64,000 nucleotides of DNA from Chryseobacterium sp. 3008163 (GCF_003669035.1 NZ_CP033070.1:1674001-1738000), one strand, 5' to 3'. Numbered from the stretch's first letter, positions 44,530 through 55,640 are shown. Numbers and translations: made by a program. The notes: a model not told the origin generated them from the letters alone.

Positions 44530-44871
44530 ATGTCTATAATTAAAATAACCAAATATCTTTATCTTGCTCTACTAGAAATAACTGGTAAAAATTCTTCACT
44601 CATTGCTAATTTAATACATCAACATTCTTTCAGAGTGTCATATCTGTTCAATTAAACATACCACATTTAACATACCACATTTAACATAAATTCACACAAA
44701 AAGGAACGGTTGGCAAACATATTGCTCGTAAAATCAAACAAAGCTATTATTAATAAGCCATTACAAACAAAATCACCATGGTAACACTTATTAAGCTTCA
44801 GATTTTCAAGATATAGGACTTTATTATAAAATTAAACAGCGGTAAAAACTAAAATTTACCTCCATTAAATA
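44530..44871. other. Intergenic region upstream of tamB with short tandem repeat
   Basis: About 340 bases without a believable gene. A 14-bp unit, AACATACCACATTT, is repeated 2.4 times at 44655-44688. A tamB promoter is not clear. Confidence 0.5.
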
Positions 44872-47800
44872 TTGTATATTGGTCTAAATCAGAAAATTTT
44901 GAAACTGAAATTCAACAAAAGAAAAATTCTCAGAGGTATTGTTATTACAATGATCTCTATTGTCATTTTAATTATCCTGCTGATTTTAAGTTTACGACTT
45001 CCCGCAGTACAGAATTACGTAAAAGATAAACTGATTGTTTATTTAGAGAAAAAAATCAAAACCAAAGTAAGTCTCGACAAAGTTTACATAGGATTTCCAA
45101 ACAGTTTAGTGATGGAAAATCTATACTTAAAAGGTCAGAATATAGATACCCTTTTAGCGGTAAAAAAATTCGATGTCGGTTTAGATATGTGGCAATTGAT
45201 GAGTTCAAAAGCTGATATCACGTCGATAGATTTGGAGGGTGTACGTGCCAATGTGGTTAGAGATCCAAAAGGAAAATTCAATTTCGATTATATCATTGAT
45301 GCCTTTGCGACCTCGGATAAAGAAGAAAGCACTTCAAAACCGTTCATCATTTCTTTAGATAAAATTAAATTAAAGGATATTGGGCTAACTTTCAATGATC
45401 AACAATCCAGAAACGATATTAAAGTTTATTTTAATTCATTTGATACGAGAGTAAAAACGTTTGACCTTCAAAATAATTCCTACGCAGTTAATGACATTAA
45501 TTTGGACGGATTAAGATTAAAGCTGAAACAGGATTTAGTAGAAGAAGTGGCCAAAAATGTTGAAGAAAAAGTAGATTCCCTGAATCAGAAAAAGCCTATG
45601 AAATTAGGCTTAAACGGAATCAAGCTAACTAATTTCAATATCGATTACGGTGATGACAATTCTAAAACTTTCGCAAAAGTTTTGTTTAAAGAATTAAGCA
45701 CAAAAGTCAACAGCATCGACCTTGAAAACAATGACTACAATGTTGGAAATCTTTATTTGAGAGGCGCCGACATCAATGCCAACTTATTCCTACCGACAGA
45801 AAATGCCAATGCGAAAAAGGATGAAAAGCCTGAAGTTTCTACGGTTTCTGCGAAAGAAAAAGCGATGAAAGTGATTTTAGGTAAATTATTTTTGGATGAT
45901 GTAAAAGTTGCGTACAACAACACGGCTGTTGCTCCTACCCGCTCAGGAATGGATTTTAATCATCTCAATTTTGCTAAATTAAATCTAGACGTCCGAAATT
46001 TTAAAATGGAAAACAACGGTTTTGCAGGATCTGTAAAATCAGCGGAAATTCAGGAAGCGAGAGGCTTGAATGTGCAAAAATTCAATACCGATTTTGTTTA
46101 CGCTCAAAAAGAAGCGTATTTAAAAAACCTTTATCTGCAGACTCCGAAAACGATTTTAAGAGATGAAGTTGTTTTAAATTACAATTCCATTGAGCAATTA
46201 TCTTCCAATTTGGGAGCGGTGAAAATTTCAGCTGACATTAGAGATTCTAAAATCGGGTTTTCTGATATTTTAAATTTAGTTCCGACCTTAAGAAACACAG
46301 CACCTTTCAACAAATATCCGAATGCTACTTTAAATGTCAACGCATTTATCAGAGGAACAGTCAATGATCTGGCAATTCAGAATCTGAAAGTTTCAGGTTT
46401 AGATCAATTGAAAGTTTTAGCTTCAGGGAAAATCAAGAATGCGATGAATCCGGACCAGTTGTATTATGATTTGAAAGTTGCAGAACTTTCTTCGTCATCC
46501 AAAACGATCTACAATTTAGTTCCTAAAAATACCATTCCGAAAAACATAACCTTGCCTTCTTTCTTCACGATTCGTGGAACGGCAAAAGGGACAACGCAAT
46601 TAATTGACACCAATTTACGCCTGACTTCCACTTTAGGAAATGCGGCGATTATCGCAAAAGCTGATTTACGTAGAAAAAATAGAGAAACTTTCGATGTAAA
46701 AGCCAATCTTCAGGGGCTGCAAATCGGAAAACTGATTCAGAATAAAGATTTGGGAAGTATTACAGCTCAAATCAATGCCAAAGGACAAGGTTTTGGTCCG
46801 AAAACAATGTCTGCGGTTCTTTCAGGCGACGTGAGATCGGCGACCTACAAGGGCTACACCTATCAGAATATGAATCTGAAAGGGAAAATCAACCGTGGTG
46901 CTTACGATATAGATTTGAACTCAAAAGATCCGAATGCAAATTTACATCTTGCTGCTTCGGGTGTTTTCAACGATAACCCGACGGTAAAAGTCAATGGAAA
47001 TATCAACAAATTAGATTTAAACAAACTCGGATTCTACAGCTCGCCGATGATTATCGCAGGAGTAATCGATGGTGATTTTAAAACTTTAGATCCGGATAAT
47101 CTGAATGGATATTTGAATTTAAAAGACTTTGCAATTTCAGATACAAAAGAAGTTTACCCAATTCAGGAAGTGAATTTGCTGGCGGTTTCAACGGCAGATT
47201 CTACTCAAATTAAATTCAATTCCCAGATTGCCGATGTCGAGCTGAACGGAAAATATAAACTGACTCAGATTTTTGGTGCGTTAATGCAAACCGTCAATCA
47301 ATATTATCAGTTTCAAAAGCCTGGTGCTGCTCAGAAAATTGATGCCGGACAGTTTTTTACTTTCAATGCTAAAATAAAAAATGATGATCTGATCAGAAAA
47401 TTTGTTCCCGAACTGAAAAGTTTTGAAACGATCAACATAAACGGAAATTATAATGCAGATTCTCAGCAAATCCTTTTAGATGCGCAGATACCTCAGGTTT
47501 TATATGGAACCAATACGCTGGAAAATACAAGTTTAAAAATCACCAACGAAAATCAGGCATTACAATATGACTTGAGTGTTGCGTCATTAGCCAGCGAAAG
47601 TTTTGCGCTTAAAAAAGTAAATATCAATGGTGATGTTGCACAAAATATCATCAATTACAATATCACAACAAAAGACGATAAAGACGAAACGCAGTTCCTA
47701 ATTGCCGGAAATGCCAAGTCGATGAATGACATCACAGAAATTTCTTTAAATCCAAATGGTTTAAAACTGAATTATATGGATTGGACGGTTGCTGAAAACA

Positions 47801-49932
47801 ACAAAATATCCATTTTCAGTCAGGGAATTGTAGCGGATAATTTCACCCTTTCCAATTCGGGAGCGGAAATTTCTTTACAATCTGAAAGCAATTCTCCAAG
47901 CAGTCCGCTGAATGTTTCTTTGAAAGATTTTAAAATTGAAACCATTACTGAAATCATTAAAAAAGATTCTCTTTTAGCCAAAGGAACCATTAACGGAACC
48001 GCGCAGCTTAGGGATTTAACCCAAAATATGACCTTTACGTCAGACATCAATGTTTCTGATTTGATTGTTTATGGAAGTCCGGTTGGAAATTTAGACATTA
48101 AAGTTAATAACCAATCTGCGAATCTTCTGAATGCAGATATTGCACTTTCGGGGAACAGTAATGATGTGAAAATTTTAGGAAATTACAATACTTCTTCCAG
48201 CACATTTGATTTAGATTTAAATATGAATCAGCTTCAAATGAAGACGCTCCAAGGCTTCTCGATGAATGCGATTACAAATACTGAAGGTTATCTTTCGGGA
48301 GATTTAAAAATTAGCGGAACGACGACTGCTCCAAAGATTCTTGGAGATATTAAAATGAATAATGTCGGACTAATGATTTCCCAGACCGGAAGTGATTTCA
48401 GAGGGATTAATGATAAAATAGGATTTACTAACCGAGGAATTGAGTTTGACGATTTCAAAATCAAAGACAAAGACGGAAATTCTTTAAACATCGATGGACA
48501 GGTTTTAACTCAAACTTATAGAGATTTTGCATTTAATCTTGATTTGGATGCGAAAGATTTTAAAGTTGTGAATTCAGAGAAATCCAACGATGCGATGATG
48601 TACGGAATCTTGGCGATTGATGCAGCTTTAAAAGTAAGAGGAAATTTAGATTTACCAAAAGTTGACGGAAGATTAGCCGTTTCAAAAACAACAGATTTTA
48701 CATTTGTACTTCCACAATCGAGCCCTTCATTACAGGAAAGAGACGGAATTGTAGAATTTATTGATCAGGATCAGGTAGCTTTAAGTAAAACCATTAAAGC
48801 AGATTCTATTGACAGTCAAAGTCCGATCAAAGGATTAGATGTCAATGTAAATATTGAGGTTGATAAAGAAGCAAAAATGTCTATCGTCATTGATAAAGCT
48901 GCCGGAGATTTTGTAAAACTTCAGGGTGAAGCTGATCTGACAGGAGGAATTGATCCATCAGGGAAAACCACTTTGGTAGGTGTTTACCAGGTTGAAAAAG
49001 GAAGCTACGAAATGTCGGTAAGTGTTCTGAAAAGAAAATTCGACATTCAAAAAGGAAGTACAATTACCTGGACAGGCGAACCGACGACTGCCAATCTTGA
49101 TATTACGGCAATTTACAAAACCGAAACTGCACCAATTGACCTTGTCGAACAGCAAGTTGGCGATGCAGATTTGAATCAATATAAACAGAGAATTCCTTTC
49201 AATACTTTATTGATTCTGAAAGGTGAATTGCTGAAGCCTGAAATTTCGTTTGATATTACAACAGACGAGAAAAATAATGCTGTTTCTTCTGCTGTTACAG
49301 AAACCATCGATGGAAAATTAGCTCAGCTAAGACAAGATCCGAATGAGATGAACAAGCAGGTTTTTGCATTGCTTCTATTAAACCGTTTCATTGGTGAAAA
49401 TCCTTTCCAAAGTAATTCGGGAGTATCTGCAGAGACGATGGCGAGACAGAGTGTGAGTAAAATTCTTTCTCAGCAGCTGAATAATTTAGCATCAGATTTA
49501 ATCAAAGGAGTTGATTTAAATTTCGATTTGGAATCTACGGAAGACTACTCTACCGGCACACAAAATACGAGAACTGATCTTAATATCGGTTTAAGTAAAA
49601 AATTACTGAATGATAGGTTAAAAGTTTCCGTAGGAAGTAATTTCGGACTGGAAGGTGAAGCCAGACAAAATGAAAACACGACCAATATCGCAGGTGATGT
49701 GACTGTGGATTACAGTCTTTCAAGAGACGGAAGATACATGCTTCGTGCGTACCGTAAAAATGATTACCAAGTTGCGTTGCAAGGACAGATTGTAGAAACT
49801 GGGGTTGGATTTATCATCACATTAGATTATAATCAGTTCAGAGATATTTTCCGAAAATCGAGAAATAATCGAAACAAGGAAAACAGAGAGAATAAGAAAA
49901 AACAAGATAACCAAGTCGTAGAATTTAAGTAA
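44872..49932 (+). CDS. tamB: Translocation and assembly module protein TamB
   Basis: A 1686-residue AsmA/TamB-like protein spanning the periplasm. An N-terminal membrane helix (VITMISIVILIILLILSL, about residues 25-42) is followed by long repetitive beta-rich segments. The C-terminal DUF490 domain (from about residue 1330) holds VDKEAKMSIVIDKAAGDFVKLQGEADLTG and the conserved GRYMLRAYRKNDYQ near the end. TamB-like proteins form a hydrophobic groove for lipids and work with TamA or TamL. No ATG exists at the start; TTG at 44872 or 44899 is used, so the N-terminus is uncertain. Its stop overlaps the start of tamL. Confidence 0.9.
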   Translation: MYIGLNQKILKLKFNKRKILRGIVITMISIVILIILLILSLRLPAVQNYVKDKLIVYLEKKIKTKVSLDKVYIGFPNSLVMENLYLKGQNIDTLLAVKKFDVGLDMWQLMSSKADITSIDLEGVRANVVRDPKGKFNFDYIIDAFATSDKEESTSKPFIISLDKIKLKDIGLTFNDQQSRNDIKVYFNSFDTRVKTFDLQNNSYAVNDINLDGLRLKLKQDLVEEVAKNVEEKVDSLNQKKPMKLGLNGIKLTNFNIDYGDDNSKTFAKVLFKELSTKVNSIDLENNDYNVGNLYLRGADINANLFLPTENANAKKDEKPEVSTVSAKEKAMKVILGKLFLDDVKVAYNNTAVAPTRSGMDFNHLNFAKLNLDVRNFKMENNGFAGSVKSAEIQEARGLNVQKFNTDFVYAQKEAYLKNLYLQTPKTILRDEVVLNYNSIEQLSSNLGAVKISADIRDSKIGFSDILNLVPTLRNTAPFNKYPNATLNVNAFIRGTVNDLAIQNLKVSGLDQLKVLASGKIKNAMNPDQLYYDLKVAELSSSSKTIYNLVPKNTIPKNITLPSFFTIRGTAKGTTQLIDTNLRLTSTLGNAAIIAKADLRRKNRETFDVKANLQGLQIGKLIQNKDLGSITAQINAKGQGFGPKTMSAVLSGDVRSATYKGYTYQNMNLKGKINRGAYDIDLNSKDPNANLHLAASGVFNDNPTVKVNGNINKLDLNKLGFYSSPMIIAGVIDGDFKTLDPDNLNGYLNLKDFAISDTKEVYPIQEVNLLAVSTADSTQIKFNSQIADVELNGKYKLTQIFGALMQTVNQYYQFQKPGAAQKIDAGQFFTFNAKIKNDDLIRKFVPELKSFETININGNYNADSQQILLDAQIPQVLYGTNTLENTSLKITNENQALQYDLSVASLASESFALKKVNINGDVAQNIINYNITTKDDKDETQFLIAGNAKSMNDITEISLNPNGLKLNYMDWTVAENNKISIFSQGIVADNFTLSNSGAEISLQSESNSPSSPLNVSLKDFKIETITEIIKKDSLLAKGTINGTAQLRDLTQNMTFTSDINVSDLIVYGSPVGNLDIKVNNQSANLLNADIALSGNSNDVKILGNYNTSSSTFDLDLNMNQLQMKTLQGFSMNAITNTEGYLSGDLKISGTTTAPKILGDIKMNNVGLMISQTGSDFRGINDKIGFTNRGIEFDDFKIKDKDGNSLNIDGQVLTQTYRDFAFNLDLDAKDFKVVNSEKSNDAMMYGILAIDAALKVRGNLDLPKVDGRLAVSKTTDFTFVLPQSSPSLQERDGIVEFIDQDQVALSKTIKADSIDSQSPIKGLDVNVNIEVDKEAKMSIVIDKAAGDFVKLQGEADLTGGIDPSGKTTLVGVYQVEKGSYEMSVSVLKRKFDIQKGSTITWTGEPTTANLDITAIYKTETAPIDLVEQQVGDADLNQYKQRIPFNTLLILKGELLKPEISFDITTDEKNNAVSSAVTETIDGKLAQLRQDPNEMNKQVFALLLLNRFIGENPFQSNSGVSAETMARQSVSKILSQQLNNLASDLIKGVDLNFDLESTEDYSTGTQNTRTDLNIGLSKKLLNDRLKVSVGSNFGLEGEARQNENTTNIAGDVTVDYSLSRDGRYMLRAYRKNDYQVALQGQIVETGVGFIITLDYNQFRDIFRKSRNNRNKENRENKKKQDNQVVEFK

Positions 49933-52282
49933 TGAAAATCAATTTAAATACATATTATAAATATTTTTTGGCATCGGGAATGACGGCGGCTGTGGTTTCT
50001 TGCAGCAATACGAAGTTTCTGAAAGACGGACAGATGCTCTACACGGGAGCCGAAGTAAAGATTGAAAATGATACGCTTCCAAAAAAGAAAAAGAACGAAC
50101 TGAAAGCTGCTCTTGAAGAAAATTTAACGCCAAAACCCAATTCATCATTTCTTGGTTTAAGACCAAAACTGTATGCGTATAATGTTACAAAAGAGCCAAA
50201 AAAAGAAAAAGGTTTAAGATATTGGCTGAAATATAAATTTGGTGAGGAACCTGTTTTGTTGGGCGATGTTGACAGAGAGTTTAACAAAGATATCATCGTA
50301 AATTATTCTGAAAACAAAGGTTACTTCAATGCAAAAGCGAAGTATGATACGGTTTCGAAAAATAAAAAAGCACAGGTTATTTATACTTTAAATCCCGGAG
50401 CTCAGTATTTGATCAGCAATGTCAATTTTGTAGAAGATTCTACTTTAGTTAATCGTGAAATTCAAAGTTTCAAAGACAAAACTTTATTAAAACCGGGAAA
50501 CCCGTTTGATTTAGATGTCATTAAAGCTGAAAGACAGAGAATTGATGACGGTTTGAAAGATAAAGGTTTTTATTATTTCAATCCTGATAATATTATCGTT
50601 CAGGCCGACAGCACAGTTAGCAAAGATCATAAAGTAGAGATGATTGTCAAGTTAAAAGACAACACGCCGAAGCTTGCGACCGAGCAGTTTACGATTGACA
50701 AAGTGGTAGTTTTTCCTAATTATAATCTTCGTGATGCAAAAAAAGGATTGTATAATATTCCAATGAATCCTGATTCACTGAAAGGTTATGAGTACAATGA
50801 TATTTACGTAGTTGATCCTAAAAGAAATTTAAACCAAGAATGTTTGACCGTGCATTATATTTTGACAGAGGAGACATTTACAACAGAAAAGATCACAATT
50901 TATCACTGAACCGATTGATCAGTTTGGGTGTTTTTAAATTTGTAAAAAATGAATTTGTTGTTTCAGATTCTTTGAATCATAAGTTTGATGCATATTACGT
51001 TTTAACTCCGAGAGAACTACAGTCACTACGTCTGGAAGCTTTAGGTAGAACCAATTCTGCCAATTATGCAGGAAGTGAATTAAATTTAAATTGGACACAG
51101 AGAAACTTTTTCCGTGGCGCAGAACAATTTAAAGCTTCTGTTTATGGAGCTTTTGATGTTCAGATCGGTGGGCCTGCAGATGCTGAAAATATTTTCAGAG
51201 CAGGAGCAAATGCACAGCTATCCATTCCTAGAATTGTGGCGCCGTTCCGTTTTAATTCTTCGAGTGCATTTGTACCGAGAACCAATGTTAAATTGGGTTA
51301 TGAATTTCAAAACAGAACCACATTATATTCTTTAAATACTTTTAATGCTTCATTTGGCTACCAATGGAAAGAAAATGTAAGGAAGGAACATGAGCTCAAT
51401 ATCATTGATGTTTCTTTGATTCGTCCAGCTGATGTGACTGCAAAGTTTGATTCAATTTCACGAAATAATCCTTATCAGCAAAGAATTACTCAGCAACAAC
51501 TTATTTTCGGACCAACTTATTCTTACACTTACTCGACAACGATGCTTCCTCGAAAAAATACATTCTATTATAAAGGAATGCTTGATTTAGCAGGAAATAT
51601 TACAGGTCTTGTTACCGGAGCTAATGCGAAAGAAGGAAAAGAAAAAACAATTTTCGGAGTTCCTTTTAGCCAATATGCAAAAATTGAAAATGATGTAAGA
51701 TTCTATCACAAATTTACAGAGAAAACATCTTTTGCATCAAGATTTATTGCCGGAGTCGCCGTTCCTTATGGAAATTCGGAGCACATACCTTTTTCCAGAC
51801 AGTTTTTTGTGGGTGGAAGTAACAGTATCAGAGCTTTTCGCGCTAGGACATTAGGACCAGGAAGTTTTGATCCAAGAACCCAGCAACAAAATGGTGGTTT
51901 TGCTTTTGATCAGGCAGGTGATGTAAAATTAGAACTGAATGCAGAATACAGAGCAAATCTTTATAAGTTCTTAAATGTTGCCGTATTTGTTGATGCCGGA
52001 AATATATGGTTAATTAATGATGAGATCGATAAAAATGGTATTAATACTAGACCTGGGGGGAAATTTTCTAAAGAATTCTTGAGCGAGATTGCAGTAGGTG
52101 CTGGTGTAGGTTTAAGACTTGATTTTTCTATTCTTGTACTAAGACTTGATTTGGCAATGCCTTTGCGAGTACCTTACTATGAAAAGGGCGAAAGATGGGC
52201 ATTTGACAGAATCAACTTTGGAGATTCAAGCTGGAGAAGAGATAATTTGATTTTGAATATTGCAATTGGTTATCCATTCTAA
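49932..52282 (+). CDS. tamL: TamL, lipoprotein BamA/TamA-family outer-membrane protein (frameshifted)
   Basis: Omp85-type barrel with an N-terminal lipobox (AAVVSCSN, Cys near residue 24), the form called TamL in Bacteroidota. POTRA-like domains follow (VNYSENKGYFNAKAKYDTVS; IDDGLKDKGFYYFNPDNI) and the C-terminal barrel carries the VGGSNSIRAFRARTLGPGSF motif. The frame from 49932 stops at 50909 and a second frame (50840-52282) carries the rest. Adding one A to the run at 50820-50823 joins them (VVDPKKKFKPRMFDRAL), giving about 783 residues. It overlaps tamB by one base and works with it. Confidence 0.87.
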
Positions 52283-52358
52283 AAGGCGGATGGAAACTAG
52301 CGAATAGCTTTTGGCTTATGCAAGCATGTATAAAATAATACAATAAAATATCAATAGG

Positions 52359-52379
52359 AACGGGCTTTAGCCCGTTTTT
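52359..52379 (+). terminator. Hairpin repeat/terminator after tamL
   Basis: AACGGGC (52359-52365) and GCCCGTT (52370-52376), loop TTTA, then T. A weaker GGCTTTAGCC echo lies at 52399-52408. Such GGGCTTTAGCCC hairpins are common between genes in Chryseobacterium-like genomes. Nothing else is seen between tamL and the next gene. Confidence 0.65.
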
Positions 52380-52548
52380 AATTTAATACAATTCATTAGG
52401 CTTTAGCCAAAATTTATATGCGGAAGTTCTTTTAAAAAATCGTAAAAACTTATTTAAAGGAATAGTCTTTGCGTTAATACAAGAAATTATCTTGTATTCT
52501 TTTAAGGATAAATATCAACGACCAAATCACACTTATTAATATTGAATT

Positions 52549-53481
52549 ATGCTAAAGGAACTAAAATTTTTCTGGGAAACTGTCAAAGAAACATTTACGG
52601 AATGGAACAATTCTTCCGCATCCAATGATTCTGCGAGTTTGGCGTATTATGCCATTTTTTCGATTCCAGGTTTGCTGATTATCATCATCTGGATTGCCGG
52701 ATATTTCTTTGGTGAAGAAGCTATTCGTGGCCAGATCAGCAGTCAGATCAGCGGATTGATGGGACAGGATGTTGCCAAAAGTATTCAGGATATGATTGCC
52801 GGAGCTTTAATCGATAAAGAAAATATTTTTATGAAAGTCGTAGGAATCGGATCTTTGGTGTATGGTTCTACTACCCTATTTTTTCAGTTACAGAAGTCTT
52901 TGAACAACCTTTGGGATGTAGAAGCTGCGCCTAAAAAAGCTTTGGTTAAATTTCTTTTAGACCGAGCCAATTCATTGGGAATGATTCTGATTTTAGGATT
53001 TTTATTAATGATTACAATGGTTTTATCTTCATTAATTGGGTTATTTAATGATTTAATCACCAGATATTTTGGTTTGGAAACCTATATCATTGTAGAGCTT
53101 ATTAACTTTGCCATCGGTTTCGGGATTGTAGTCGTGCTTTTTGCTTTGATGTTTAAAGTTTTACCAGACGTTGAAATCAGCTGGAAATCAGTTTGGAAAG
53201 GTGCGCTATTGACCGCAGGATTATTTACTTTAGGTAAATTTTTATTAAGTCTTTACTTTGGACAATTTAAACCAACCTCAGCATTCGGAACCGCCGGAAC
53301 AGTGATTTTGATTATGATGTGGATTAATTATTCCTGCATGCTGGTATTCTTTGGAGCCGAATTTACAAAAGTATATACCTTAAGAAAAGGTTACAGAATT
53401 GTTCCTTCAAAACATGCCAAATGGAGCAGTGCAAAATTATATAGGGAAAGTCAGATTAAAACTGAAACTCCTCAAGTTTAA
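52549..53481 (+). CDS. YihY/BrkB-family inner-membrane protein
   Basis: A 310-residue polytopic membrane protein with about six hydrophobic helices. Family signatures are DSASLAYYAIFSIPGLLIIIIWI near the N-terminus, IGSLVYGSTTLFFQLQKSLNNLWDV, and FGTAGTVILIMMWINYSCMLVFFGAEFTKVY. Once annotated as ribonuclease BN, the family has no proven nuclease role. Convergent with argS; they share a terminator. Confidence 0.9.
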   Translation: MLKELKFFWETVKETFTEWNNSSASNDSASLAYYAIFSIPGLLIIIIWIAGYFFGEEAIRGQISSQISGLMGQDVAKSIQDMIAGALIDKENIFMKVVGIGSLVYGSTTLFFQLQKSLNNLWDVEAAPKKALVKFLLDRANSLGMILILGFLLMITMVLSSLIGLFNDLITRYFGLETYIIVELINFAIGFGIVVVLFALMFKVLPDVEISWKSVWKGALLTAGLFTLGKFLLSLYFGQFKPTSAFGTAGTVILIMMWINYSCMLVFFGAEFTKVYTLRKGYRIVPSKHAKWSSAKLYRESQIKTETPQV

Positions 53482-53492
53482 ACCATAAAAAG

Positions 53493-53520
53493 GCCTCTCA
53501 GAAATCCTGAGAGGCTTTTG
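53493..53520. terminator. Bidirectional terminator between the YihY gene and argS
   Basis: GCCTCTCAG (53493-53501) pairs with CTGAGAGGC (53507-53515), flanked by A on the left and T on the right, so it serves both converging genes. Confidence 0.85.
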
Positions 53521-53522
53521 TT

Positions 53523-55640
53523 TTACATTCTGTTTACCGTTTGTATTCCGAGTAATTGTAATGATTTTTGTATTGTTTTTCCGGTTAAATCAGACAGATT
53601 TAAGCGATACTGTTTTATATTTTCATCTTCCTGAATCAATATTGGATTATTCTGATAAAACGAATTATATGATTTAACCAAATCATATAGGTAATTAGCA
53701 ACCAATGCCGGACTTAAACTTTCTGCCGCTCTAGCTACAACTGCTTTATAATTGGAAAGCTGCATGATTAATTCCTTTTCAGATTGGCTTAATTCGATAG
53801 CTTCAGTTTCTTTTGCTACAAAATTTGCTTTCGCCAACAAAGATTGAATACGTGCATAAGTGTACTGAATAAAAGGTCCTGTATTTCCGTTAAAATCAAT
53901 ACTTTCTTCAGGATTGAAAAGCATTTTTTTCTTAGGATCAACTTTCAGCATAAAATATTTTAACGCTCCAATCCCGATGCTTTCGTAATTGATATTCTTT
54001 TCTTCTTCTGTAAAGTTTTCCAGTTTTCCCAGCTCTTCAGATTTAGATTTAGCAATATCAAACATATCCTGCATCAACTCATCCGCATCTACCACAGTTC
54101 CTTCACGCGATTTCATTTTCCCATTCGGAAGCTCAACCATTCCATAAGATAAATGGAACAACTGATCTGCCCATTCGTAACCCAGCTTTTTTAAAACTTT
54201 AAATAAAACCTGGAAATGATAATCCTGTTCGTTTCCTACCGTGTAGATTAATTTCTGAAGATTATTTTCTTTAAAACGTTGCACAGCCGTTCCCAAATCC
54301 TGCGTCATGTACACAGAAGTTCCGTCTGAACGAAGCAAAAGTTTCTGATCTAAACCTTCATCCGTCAAATCACACCACACCGAACCATCTTCTTTCTGAT
54401 ACAAAACACCTTTATCTAAACCTTCCTGAATAAGATCTTTTCCTAAAATATAGGTATTGCTTTCGTACTGAACCTGATCGAAATTTACTCCAAGTCTCTT
54501 GTAAGTTTCACCGAAACCTTTATAAACCCATGAGTTCATTTCGTTCCAAAGATTTCTCACTTTTTCGTCACCATTTTCCCAATCGAGAAGCATTTGTTGA
54601 GCTTCCTTTAAAATAGATACCTTAGAAATTATATTTTTATCATTCTCCAGTTCTTTTCTTGCATTGTCATATTCTTTATTAAGAATATTAGCTATACTTT
54701 CTTCACCATCGTTATAATTATCTATATTTAATATGTTTTTATTATTTTTCTCTAAAACTTTACCAAATATTTCTTTTTTAGCTATAATTTGAGAGTCAAT
54801 TTCATCATATTCATTTAAAATAAAATTACTTAAAAGAAAAACTTTACTATTAATATATTTCGGATCAAGATTCAAAGTCTCTTTTATCCAAATTCTTAAA
54901 GCTTTCTCCTGTGCATCGTGAATTATTTTACTTATAGGCTCATTCTCTATGTTAAGCAATCCCAACGTATTATTTTCAAAAGCTTTAGTAAAAAAATCCC
55001 CAAGTTCTATATTAACTTGAGTCTTTAATTGTTTTTTTAATTCCTGATCGAATTTTACATAATAGTTTCCTACGAATTTATCTCCTTTTATATTTTCAGT
55101 TTCGGGTGTTTCTCCTTTACCAAATTTCTCCCAAGCCAACATCGATTTACATATATGAATTCCTCTATCGTTGATAATCTGACTTTTAATCACATCGTAA
55201 CCAGCTTCCTTTAAAATCTGAGCCACAGAAAAACCCAATAAATTATTTCTAACATGTCCTAAGTGAAGCGGTTTATTAGTATTCGGAGAAGAATATTCCA
55301 CCATTACGGTTTCATTTTTCTTTTCAATGTTTGAAAATTGTTCTGAAACTGTTCTAAATTGATCTACAAAAAATTGATTTTTAACTTTTACATTTAAAAA
55401 TCCTTTAATCACCTTGAAACTTTCAAGCAATTCAGTTTGTTCAGTTAAAGCCTGCCCCAATTCTACTCCAATGCTTTCAGGATTTTTCTTTAATTGTTTC
55501 ACCAGAGGAAAAGTAACGATGGTAAAATCGCCTTCAAACTCAGTTTTATTCTCCTGAATCTCGAGTTGTATATCTTTTAACTGATAGACATTAAGGATAA
55601 CCTCTGCCAGTTTCTGTTCTATGATATCTTTAATATTCAT
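53523..55640 (-). CDS. argS: Arginyl-tRNA synthetase with a large insertion
   Basis: Class I synthetase charging tRNA-Arg. It contains VEYSSPNTNKPLHLGHVRNN (HIGH-type motif HLGH at 126-129), KMKSREGTVVDADELM (KMSKS region) and the DALR anticodon domain at the C-terminus. At 705 residues it is well above the usual 580-600. The excess is a stretch at about residues 205-343 (from VNIELGDFFTKAF to NDKNIISKVS) between the catalytic core strands and the motif LKEAQQMLLDWENGDEKV. The insertion is in frame, Asn/Ile/Lys rich and unlike the family. ATG at 55640 (MNIKDIIEQKLAEV) is chosen over an upstream start that lies in the promoter. Confidence 0.92.
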   Translation of the reverse strand: MNIKDIIEQKLAEVILNVYQLKDIQLEIQENKTEFEGDFTIVTFPLVKQLKKNPESIGVELGQALTEQTELLESFKVIKGFLNVKVKNQFFVDQFRTVSEQFSNIEKKNETVMVEYSSPNTNKPLHLGHVRNNLLGFSVAQILKEAGYDVIKSQIINDRGIHICKSMLAWEKFGKGETPETENIKGDKFVGNYYVKFDQELKKQLKTQVNIELGDFFTKAFENNTLGLLNIENEPISKIIHDAQEKALRIWIKETLNLDPKYINSKVFLLSNFILNEYDEIDSQIIAKKEIFGKVLEKNNKNILNIDNYNDGEESIANILNKEYDNARKELENDKNIISKVSILKEAQQMLLDWENGDEKVRNLWNEMNSWVYKGFGETYKRLGVNFDQVQYESNTYILGKDLIQEGLDKGVLYQKEDGSVWCDLTDEGLDQKLLLRSDGTSVYMTQDLGTAVQRFKENNLQKLIYTVGNEQDYHFQVLFKVLKKLGYEWADQLFHLSYGMVELPNGKMKSREGTVVDADELMQDMFDIAKSKSEELGKLENFTEEEKNINYESIGIGALKYFMLKVDPKKKMLFNPEESIDFNGNTGPFIQYTYARIQSLLAKANFVAKETEAIELSQSEKELIMQLSNYKAVVARAAESLSPALVANYLYDLVKSYNSFYQNNPILIQEDENIKQYRLNLSDLTGKTIQKSLQLLGIQTVNRM

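Noticed and set aside
44473..44655. Frame of 60 codons starting in the right tRNA-Gln
   Set aside because: Begins inside a tRNA and passes through its terminator.
44655..44688. Possible CRISPR or functional tandem repeat
   Set aside because: Only 2.4 copies of a 14-bp unit with no spacers. No CRISPR array or cas gene was seen anywhere in the window.
50840..52282. Independent outer-membrane barrel gene
   Set aside because: It is the C-terminal barrel of tamL separated by a one-base slip.
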